Assembly (NCBI RefSeq): GCF_003002825.1 | Contig: NZ_PVTE01000011.1 | Span: forward strand, 124,001 to 188,000 | Source: Spirosoma oryzae | GTDB lineage: Bacteria; Bacteroidota; Bacteroidia; Cytophagales; Spirosomataceae | DNA length: 64,000 nucleotides | Direction of reading: 5' to 3' | Translations under genes and position numbers: made by a program | Shown: piece after piece, positions 41,781 to 47,952 of the stretch | How positions within the stretch are numbered: the first letter of the stretch is position 1 | How the letters are laid out: every line of letters starts with the position of its first letter | The notes under the pieces: generated by a model | The model's database searches: none | What the model was told of the DNA's origin: nothing | What the model saw: the letters and a program-made list of their open reading frames with translations, nothing else

Positions 41781-42230
41781 ATGGACAAGTCTACAAACCC
41801 CCGGCTCGACTATTTTCGGGCTATGATCGGTCGTGACATGCGTGATAGTATTTCACCGCTGGGCCGCTGGCTGAATGTTACGCTACAACAGGTTGACGAG
41901 GGGCGGCTGGTGGCTAGTCTCGTGGTACGCGAGGAGTTGACTAATCCGGCCGGGGTGTTGCATGGTGGGGCTACCTGCGCCCTGCTCGATGATCTGATCG
42001 GGGCAATGGTCTTCACCCTGAACCGGGAGCACCTATACGTTTCCGTCAACATGAACGTCGATTTTCTGCACGCGGCTCGCTTGGGTGATCAGCTGACGAT
42101 TACCGCAGAAGCCGTTCGGACGGGACGGAACATCGTGCACTGCGACGGTCAAATCAGGGCCGTCGATGGTAAACTCATCGCAAAGTGTTCCACCAACCTG
42201 ATCCAAACCAATACGAAGCTACCGTTATAG
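41781..42230 (+). CDS. PaaI-family hotdog-fold acyl-CoA thioesterase
   Basis: 149 residues from ATG 41781. The hotdog signature NPAGVLHGGATCALLDDLIGAMVF holds the HGG motif and the acidic residue of the central helix. NVDFLHAARLGDQLTITAEAV and the short C-terminal strand follow. Such proteins hydrolyse aryl-CoA or short acyl-CoA; the substrate is not known. An upstream in-frame GTG at 41763 overlaps the promoter box at 41767-41774 and is rejected. It is followed by palindrome E2 and the rplU promoter, so it is probably a single-gene transcript. Confidence 0.9.
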   Translation: MDKSTNPRLDYFRAMIGRDMRDSISPLGRWLNVTLQQVDEGRLVASLVVREELTNPAGVLHGGATCALLDDLIGAMVFTLNREHLYVSVNMNVDFLHAARLGDQLTITAEAVRTGRNIVHCDGQIRAVDGKLIAKCSTNLIQTNTKLPL

Positions 42231-42234
42231 CTGT

Positions 42235-42347
42235 GTAGAGACCGCACCGGCGGACCGGCGACCCCTCGCGTCTCACCGCCGGATGGCTCCCGCCGGCAGG
42301 TGTTGCTGACGCGTGCTGAGACGCAACGGATTGCGTCTCTACAAAAA
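42235..42347. repeat. Nested GTAGAGACGC palindrome (word family E), copy E2
   Basis: Outer word GTAGAGAC at 42235-42242 pairs with GTCTCTAC at 42335-42342. Inside the right half, GAGACGCAA and TTGCGTCTC (42318-42339) form their own hairpin. The middle holds CCGCCGG and GCCGGCAGG words and GCTGACGC at 42305-42312, which is 8 of 9 bases of the loop core. It looks like an E-type hairpin with inserted sequence. Confidence 0.65.
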
Positions 42348-42360
42348 ACTGATCAACAAC

Positions 42361-42391
42361 TTGCGCTTTTTTTGCGAAAACACTACTTTTG
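42361..42391 (+). promoter_or_regulatory. Promoter of rplU: TTG -33 and TACTTTTG -7
   Basis: TTG at 42361-42363 and TACTTTTG at 42384-42391 with 20 nt between, the full Bacteroidota promoter layout. The ATG is 30 nt downstream at 42421. Confidence 0.8.
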
Positions 42392-42420
42392 CCCCTCATT
42401 TCCAATTTTATACAACAATC

Positions 42421-42738
42421 ATGTACGCAATCGTAGAGATCGCAGGACAGCAATTCAAGATCCAGAAGGATCGCTTCATCTACACCCACCGGTTAGAGGG
42501 CGACGTGGACGCTGCACTTGCGGCCGACAAGGTGAAAGTTCTCCTTGTTGATAACGAAGGTAGCATCTCGATCGGTGCACCAACCGTTGCCGGTGCCACT
42601 GTATCGGCGAAGATCGTCGAACACCTGAAAGGCGAGAAAGTTATCGTCTTCAAGAAGAAGCGCCGGAAGGGGTATAAAAAGAAAAACGGACACCGTCAGT
42701 ACCTGACTAAAGTCCTGATCGAAAACATCACTCTGTAA
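42421..42738 (+). CDS. rplU: 50S ribosomal protein L21
   Basis: 105 residues, the usual size. It opens with MYAIVEIAGQQFKIQKDRFIY, the conserved L21 start, and has the later KVLLVDNEGSISIGAPTV, AKIVEHLKGEKVIVFKKKRRKGYKKKNGHRQ and the short C-terminal strand. L21 binds 23S rRNA beside L20. An in-frame upstream extension exists but has no start consistent with the promoter at 42361-42391, so the ATG at 42421 is taken. It forms a two-gene unit with rpmA. A family C palindrome fills the 106-nt gap to rpmA. Confidence 0.97.
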   Translation: MYAIVEIAGQQFKIQKDRFIYTHRLEGDVDAALAADKVKVLLVDNEGSISIGAPTVAGATVSAKIVEHLKGEKVIVFKKKRRKGYKKKNGHRQYLTKVLIENITL

Positions 42739-42743
42739 AAACA

Positions 42744-42834
42744 GGAGTTATAAAGTTGCAAAGTTTTACAGTTGTAACGTTCCATTCGTCTACGAATCAA
42801 CTCTACAACTTGCCAACTGTACAACTCTAAAACT
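42744..42834. repeat. Dispersed intergenic palindrome, word family C, copy 2, inside the rplU-rpmA unit
   Basis: The left part contains GAGTTATAAAGTTGCAAAG and TACAGTTGTAAC. The right part contains CAACTCTACAACTTGCCAAC and TACAACTCTAAAAC. The C/A-rich right arm is 11 nt from the rpmA ATG. A palindrome inside a ribosomal protein operon must be transcribed. Confidence 0.7.
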
Positions 42835-42844
42835 AATTTAAGAA

Positions 42845-43159
42845 ATGGCACACAAGAAAGGTGTAGGTAGTTCCAAAAACGGCCGCGATTCACACAGCAA
42901 ACGGCTGGGCGTGAAGCTATTCGGTGGCCAGTCGGCTATTGCCGGCAACATTATCGTTCGTCAGCGGGGTACCAAACACCACCCCGGCAAGAACGTAGGT
43001 CTTGGTAAAGATTATACGCTGTTCGCTCTGGTTGATGGTGTGGTTAAATTCCGCCCCGGCCGCGACAGCCGTTCGTACGTAGATATCGTTCCGGCTGGTC
43101 CGTCAGCAGTAGCCGCTCCGGCTGTTCCCGCTACGGCAGTAGCCGCTCCGATTGAGTAA
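42845..43159 (+). CDS. rpmA: 50S ribosomal protein L27 with C-terminal Ala/Pro extension
   Basis: 104 residues against about 85 for most L27 proteins. The standard part starts [24 protein letters not shown], runs through [35 protein letters not shown] and ends near DIVPAG. The extra 19 or so residues ([19 protein letters not shown]) are low-complexity Ala/Pro/Val. Because the N terminus begins at MAHKKG there is no cleaved N-terminal extension of the kind seen in Firmicutes. It follows rplU across the palindrome-containing gap. A terminator lies 23 nt after the stop. Confidence 0.96.
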   Translation: MAHKKGVGSSKNGRDSHSKRLGVKLFGGQSAIAGNIIVRQRGTKHHPGKNVGLGKDYTLFALVDGVVKFRPGRDSRSYVDIVPAGPSAVAAPAVPATAVAAPIE

Positions 43160-43182
43160 TCAACGGTGCAAGCCTGTGATAG

Positions 43183-43214
43183 AAAGCCCGCCTGATTTGA
43201 GTCAGGCGGGCTTT
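43183..43214 (+). terminator. Terminator after rpmA
   Basis: AAGCCCGCCTGA and TCAGGCGGGCTT form an 11- to 13-bp stem with a short loop, followed by TT. It ends the rplU-rpmA unit. Confidence 0.85.
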
Positions 43215-43259
43215 TCCCGTTTTGCGCCAAACTAAATAAGAAACCCGGCTGTTGGAAAA

Positions 43260-43371
43260 AGAGTCGCAAAGTTATGAAGCTGAATAGCGGCAGAATTACT
43301 ACCGCCGGTATCAAACGCGCCAGATACTTCATAACCCTATAACTAGCCAGCTTCACAAGCCTAAAATTTCA
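43260..43371. repeat. Dispersed intergenic palindrome, word family C, copy 3
   Basis: Left words GTTATGAAGCTG (43271-43282) and right words CTTCATAACCC and AACTAGCCAGCTTCAC match in inverted order. The loop has GCGGCAGAA and ACCGCC pairing, and GCGCCAG (43317-43323), 7 bases of the loop core. The C/A-rich right part ends 8 nt before the NifU-like gene start. Confidence 0.6.
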
Positions 43372-43378
43372 AAAAGAT

Positions 43379-43981
43379 ATGAATCCTGCATTAAGCCGCC
43401 CCGTTTCGGTCTTCACCGAAGGTAGCCCAAATCCGAATTCGATGAAGTTCGTACTCAGCGTCGAACTGGTGCCGAGCGGCCTTTCCTTTGACTATGCTAC
43501 CCCCGCCGACGCGCTTGTCGATGGTAAAGCATCGCCGTTGGCGGTAGGGCTGTTTGGGTTCGAATTCGTGCGCCGGGTGTTTATTGCCAACAATTTCGTG
43601 ACTGTCACCAAAGATGAACAGACCGACTGGGACGAGGTCATGTTCGAAGTGAAACTGTTTCTGAAAGAGTATCTGGGCGAACAGAAACCCGTCTTTGCGC
43701 AGCGTACGATGGACGCAAACACCACGAAGCTGGATATGGATTCGGAGACGGTGCAAAAGATAAAGGCTGTACTCGATCAGTACATTCGTCCGGCTGTTGA
43801 AACGGATGGCGGTGCGATCAATTTTCACTCGTTTGATGAACCCAGTGGTGTCGTGAAAGTGCAGTTGCAGGGCTCATGTAGTGGTTGCCCATCCTCGACA
43901 CTGACCCTGAAAGCGGGTATCGAGAATCTGCTGACCCGCCTTGTTCCCGAAGTAAAAACCGTCGAAGCGGAAGGGGTCTGA
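43379..43981 (+). CDS. NifU-like iron-sulfur cluster scaffold/carrier (Nfu type)
   Basis: 200 residues in two parts: an N-terminal Nfu_N domain (RPVSVFTEGSPNPNSMKFVL, about 1-95) and a C-terminal NifU domain (about 110-195), where the cluster ligands are GSCSGCPSS (Cys167 and Cys170). Nfu proteins bind [4Fe-4S] clusters as dimers and pass them to apo-enzymes in the cytoplasm. The spacing and order of domains are those of mitochondrial NFU1 and its bacterial relatives. The ATG at 43379 directly precedes the domain. No suf or isc genes are near. Confidence 0.92.
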   Translation: MNPALSRPVSVFTEGSPNPNSMKFVLSVELVPSGLSFDYATPADALVDGKASPLAVGLFGFEFVRRVFIANNFVTVTKDEQTDWDEVMFEVKLFLKEYLGEQKPVFAQRTMDANTTKLDMDSETVQKIKAVLDQYIRPAVETDGGAINFHSFDEPSGVVKVQLQGSCSGCPSSTLTLKAGIENLLTRLVPEVKTVEAEGV

Positions 43982-43984
43982 CGA

Positions 43985-44068
43985 GTTTTCGGTTTTCGGT
44001 AGGCTGGCGCGACTACTGCTGATTGCGTCAAATCACCGAAAACCGAGAACCATATACCGAAAACTGAA
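43985..44068. repeat. Dispersed intergenic palindrome, word family A, copy A8
   Basis: The left arm about 43985-44001 contains TTTTCGGTTTTCGGT. The right arm about 44033-44068 contains ACCGAAAACCGAGAACC and ATATACCGAAAACTG. The loop contains GGCTGGCGC (44002-44010), the reverse complement of GCGCCAGCC. It lies between the nfu-like gene and the DUF5723 gene. Confidence 0.75.
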
Positions 44069-44128
44069 ATTGGCCAATCGCTCAGAAAGAACCGTCTCTG
44101 GTGACCCCGGGGGCGGTTTTAGCGTTTA

Positions 44129-45595
44129 ATGAACGAATACTCCTATCGATTAAAACACTACATGAAGAATTTATTGGTACTAGGAGCCATCGGATTGGGC
44201 CTGTCGTCGGCGTCGGGGCAGAATATGCTCGGCATCTCGACCAGCCGCTACGGTGGTACGAATCGGTTATACATTAACCCGGCACTGGCGGCCGATTCGC
44301 CGTCGCGCGTGTTCCTCAACGGGGCAACGGGTAACATTCACCTCAACAACAACTACGTTCGTTACCAGGCTCCGTTCTCACTGCTACGACTCGTTACCAG
44401 CAAGGTACCTGCCCAATACCGAAACGCGGATGGGTCGGTACGTTTTCAGGAGTCGTACACGCAGGAAATCAATGACGGTCGACCCAAAAACGGAACGTTG
44501 GCGGGCGAAGTACGGGGACCGGCCATTCTGGTGAAAACCAGCGACTACAGTGCGTTTGCCGTGACAACCCGATTTCGGGGAATCGTGCAGGTGATGGGTG
44601 CGTCCGAGGCTCTACTGTCTTCCCTGCGCGCCAGCCTGAGTGATGGGGCGCTGTACGGCATTCCCAGCCGGAACAACCAACTGAGCGTTAACACAAACAC
44701 CTACGCTGAACTCGCTTTCACCTATGCGTCGACCCTGATTGACGGTGACGGGCAGAAACTGCTGGCGGGTGCAACCGTGAAAGGGCTGCTAGGCTATAAT
44801 GCACAGCACTTCATCAACAACGGACTAACCTATCGGGTGACGGCTGATGCCGCAACGCCCAATATGCCTTATCTGGAAGTCACTCAGCTGGATGCTACGC
44901 TGGGTTACACAACGTATTTGCAAAACCGGGGTATCAGCCCCCGTACACTCATCAGCAGCGACATTCCGGGCATTGGTGTAGGGGCCGACATTGGTCTGAC
45001 CTACATCAGTCAATACGATCGTGATAGCCCGTCGTTCCGTCTTGGAGCGGCTATTACCGACATTGGTGGCATCAGCTACAAGGGGCAGGACTACGTGTAC
45101 ACGTCGGCGCAACTGGAGCGTAATCCGATACGATTTCAGGGAAGTGATTTCAACAACATCGGTGGGACGCTGGATCTGGCACAGACCGTACAGGAAAAAC
45201 TCAGCGCCGGGCGTACCGCCGATCGTACCCGTTTCAGCGCCGGATTACCAACATCGCTCAACCTGACAGCTGACTATACCGATGCAACCGGGACCGGTAT
45301 CAGTCTGACGTATTTACAGGACCTACGGTCGATACAGGCGCAGGCTGTTCATCAGCCTACGCTGGTTGCTGTAACCCCTCACTTCGACAAGCGATGGCTC
45401 AGCCTGTCGTTGCCGGTCGTGTACCTCAATCGGGGGGTTAGCGTTGGTGCTTCGGTGCGGGTTGGGCCAGCCTGGCTGGGTACTGATAACTTTCTGGGTC
45501 TCTTCGGTAACTCGGCCAATGGCATTCGTCCGCGTGGACTGGACGTGTACGGCGGGCTCGCATTTGGTATCGGCCGCGCTGATAACGACGAGTAG
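44129..45595 (+). CDS. DUF5723 family outer-membrane-like protein
   Basis: 488 residues. An N-terminal signal peptide (LLVLGAIGLGLSSASGQ) is followed by a chain of beta-type repeats, for example SRVFLNGATGNIHLNNNYVRYQAPF, TVKGLLGYNAQHFINNGLTYRV and GISLTYLQDLRSIQAQAVHQP. The pattern is that of DUF5723/PorP-like proteins of Bacteroidota, which are predicted outer-membrane beta-barrels. The exact function is unknown. The start could be ATG 44129 or ATG 44162; the second puts the signal peptide at the N terminus directly. It is probably not co-transcribed with recG, which has its own promoter box. Confidence 0.8.
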   Translation: MNEYSYRLKHYMKNLLVLGAIGLGLSSASGQNMLGISTSRYGGTNRLYINPALAADSPSRVFLNGATGNIHLNNNYVRYQAPFSLLRLVTSKVPAQYRNADGSVRFQESYTQEINDGRPKNGTLAGEVRGPAILVKTSDYSAFAVTTRFRGIVQVMGASEALLSSLRASLSDGALYGIPSRNNQLSVNTNTYAELAFTYASTLIDGDGQKLLAGATVKGLLGYNAQHFINNGLTYRVTADAATPNMPYLEVTQLDATLGYTTYLQNRGISPRTLISSDIPGIGVGADIGLTYISQYDRDSPSFRLGAAITDIGGISYKGQDYVYTSAQLERNPIRFQGSDFNNIGGTLDLAQTVQEKLSAGRTADRTRFSAGLPTSLNLTADYTDATGTGISLTYLQDLRSIQAQAVHQPTLVAVTPHFDKRWLSLSLPVVYLNRGVSVGASVRVGPAWLGTDNFLGLFGNSANGIRPRGLDVYGGLAFGIGRADNDE

Positions 45596-45636
45596 GCGTG
45601 TCCCGGCAAGGACTGGCCTGGTTCGCGAAAAATGCG

Positions 45637-45644
45637 TAAATTTG
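45637..45644 (+). promoter_or_regulatory. -7 promoter box TAAATTTG for recG
   Basis: Exact TAnnTTTG, 41 nt before the ATG at 45686. It overlaps an in-frame ATG at 45632, which is therefore unlikely to be the start. Confidence 0.6.
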
Positions 45645-45685
45645 GGGTAGTCCCATCGGAAAAAACCGGGGTGTATGGGCCTGTT

Positions 45686-47794
45686 ATGACCGAGCGAACT
45701 ACCTTTTTCGACACACCACTTACGCAGCTGCGGAGTTTAGGACCGCAACGTACCGAACTACTCAACAAGGAACTGAACCTGTTTACGTTTGGCGATCTGA
45801 TTCAGTATTATCCGTTTCGGTACGACGACCGGTCGCGCTATTATACGATCAGCGAACTGATGGACAGTATGTCGTCGGCGCAGGTACGTGGGCGACTGCG
45901 GGAGTGGTTCGTAGAGGGGGAGGGGCCTAAAAAGCGGCTGGTCGGCACCTTCACCGACGGGACCGGAACGATGAGTCTGGTCTGGTTCCAGGGCATCACT
46001 TATATCGAAAAAACGCTCCGACGCGATGGCGAGTACATCGCTTACGGAAAGCCGCAGTCATTCAACGGGCAGTTCAGTATTATCCACCCGGAACTGGAAA
46101 ACACGGCCACTGGTCCTGCCCATGAGCCGGGGTTTTATCCGGTGTATAACCTGACCGAGAAACTGCGCCGACGTCATCTCGACAGTAAGGCAATCGCCAA
46201 AGCAATGCGTCAGTTGCTCGAACAGGCGTGGCCCCACATCCACGAAACGCTGCCTGCTGAACTGATCGAGAAATACCGGCTTATCAGCAAGCGTGATGCG
46301 ATCTGGAATATTCACCTGCCACAGCACCAGGGCTGGCTTAAACAGGCGCAGCGTCGGCTGAAATTTGAAGAGCTGTTCTACAACCAGCTGCGGCTGATCA
46401 AGAACAAGCTGATGCAGAAGGAGGAGTTCCCCGGCCAGATTTTCCGGGACACGACGCTGATGAAGCATTTCTACAACGAACTGCTGCCCTTCGAGCTGAC
46501 GGGCGCGCAGCAGCGTGTGATTCGTGAACTATACGCGGATTTTCTGACCGGTAAGCAGATGAACCGGCTGTTGCAGGGCGATGTGGGTAGTGGCAAAACC
46601 ATCGTGGCGTTCATCGCCTGTCTGATGGCGATCGGCAACGGCGCACAGGCCTGCCTGATGGCCCCGACCGAAATTCTGGCCGATCAGCATTATAACGGAC
46701 TCAAGCCCTTCGCCGATGCCATGGGGTTGACCATCGGTATCCTGACCGGCTCGACAAACAAGAAGCGCCGGGTGGTACTGCACGAGGAATTGCAGTCGGG
46801 GAAAATGCATGTGCTGGTCGGCACGCACGCGCTGCTGGAAGACGCCGTACAATATAAAAACCTCGGCCTGTGCATCATTGACGAGCAACACCGGTTTGGG
46901 GTAGCGCAACGAGCCAAGTTATGGGGAAAGAACGAGACCGTGCCCCCGCATATTCTGGTCATGACCGCAACGCCTATTCCGCGCACGCTGGCCATGACCC
47001 TCTACGGCAATCTCGACGTATCGACCATCGACGAACTACCTAAAGGACGGAAGCCGATCAAGACCGTTCACAAGTTTGACAAGCACCGCTCCGAAGTATT
47101 TGGCTTTATGCGGCAGCAACTCGAACTGGGACGACAGGTGTATGTGGTATATCCGTTGATCGAAGAGTCGGAAAAGCTGGACTACAAGGACCTGATGGAC
47201 GGTTACGAGAGTATGCAGCGGGCATTCCCCCGGCCCCAGTACGAGATCGGTATCCTGCACGGGAAGATGCTGCCCTACGAAAAAGACGATGAGATGAAGC
47301 GGTTTCTGAAACGGGAAACGCAGATTCTGGTGGCGACGACGGTAATCGAAGTAGGGGTGAACGTCCCCAACGCCAGCGTTATGGTGATTGAAAGCGCCGA
47401 GCGGTTTGGGCTGTCGCAACTCCATCAGTTGCGCGGGCGCGTAGGGCGGGGGGCCGAACAGTCGTATTGTATCATGATGACCGGCTATAAGCTCAGCAGT
47501 GATACGCGTACCCGGCTCGAAACGATGGTTCGTACCAACAACGGATTCGAGATCGCCGATGTCGACCTGCAACTACGAGGCCCCGGCGACCTGACCGGTA
47601 CGCAACAGAGTGGCGTGATGGATCTGATGATTGCGGACCTTGCAAAAGACGGTCCTATCCTGACAGCCGCCCGCGAATCAGCGCAGGCTATCTTACAGGA
47701 AGATCCCGAGCTAATTTTACCCCAGCATGCGCCGGTGCGTAATCAGGTCGATAACGTCCGTAAGCACGGCAACAACTGGGGAAGAATCAGTTGA
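45686..47794 (+). CDS. recG: ATP-dependent DNA helicase RecG
   Basis: 702 residues from ATG 45686. RecG unwinds branched DNA such as stalled forks and Holliday junctions. The N-terminal wedge/OB part has PLTQLRSLGPQRTELLNKEL and YYPFRYDDRS. The helicase core has LLQGDVGSGKTIVAFIA (Walker A), LGLCIIDEQHRFGVAQRAKLW (motif II, DEQH form), VMTATPIPRTLAMTLYGNLD, and motif VI region AERFGLSQLHQLRGRVGRGAEQ. The C-terminal TRAD-like FEIADVDLQLRGPGDLTGTQQSG is present. The ATG at 45632 is rejected because it overlaps the promoter box. It is followed by 158 nt before the SusC gene and has no visible operon partner. Confidence 0.96.
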   Translation: MTERTTFFDTPLTQLRSLGPQRTELLNKELNLFTFGDLIQYYPFRYDDRSRYYTISELMDSMSSAQVRGRLREWFVEGEGPKKRLVGTFTDGTGTMSLVWFQGITYIEKTLRRDGEYIAYGKPQSFNGQFSIIHPELENTATGPAHEPGFYPVYNLTEKLRRRHLDSKAIAKAMRQLLEQAWPHIHETLPAELIEKYRLISKRDAIWNIHLPQHQGWLKQAQRRLKFEELFYNQLRLIKNKLMQKEEFPGQIFRDTTLMKHFYNELLPFELTGAQQRVIRELYADFLTGKQMNRLLQGDVGSGKTIVAFIACLMAIGNGAQACLMAPTEILADQHYNGLKPFADAMGLTIGILTGSTNKKRRVVLHEELQSGKMHVLVGTHALLEDAVQYKNLGLCIIDEQHRFGVAQRAKLWGKNETVPPHILVMTATPIPRTLAMTLYGNLDVSTIDELPKGRKPIKTVHKFDKHRSEVFGFMRQQLELGRQVYVVYPLIEESEKLDYKDLMDGYESMQRAFPRPQYEIGILHGKMLPYEKDDEMKRFLKRETQILVATTVIEVGVNVPNASVMVIESAERFGLSQLHQLRGRVGRGAEQSYCIMMTGYKLSSDTRTRLETMVRTNNGFEIADVDLQLRGPGDLTGTQQSGVMDLMIADLAKDGPILTAARESAQAILQEDPELILPQHAPVRNQVDNVRKHGNNWGRIS

Positions 47795-47952
47795 TTTATA
47801 CTCCGTTGAGCCTACATTCTTTATTAACAGGCGTTAGAAATATACTTTTAGGTGAAAAAAATATCACTCAATGCTAAGATAGCATAAGTAAACGGCGATT
47901 AAAAGGAGCTTTAGATTCTGTTAAAAAACAGTTAACTGGAACTCTATCGCTT

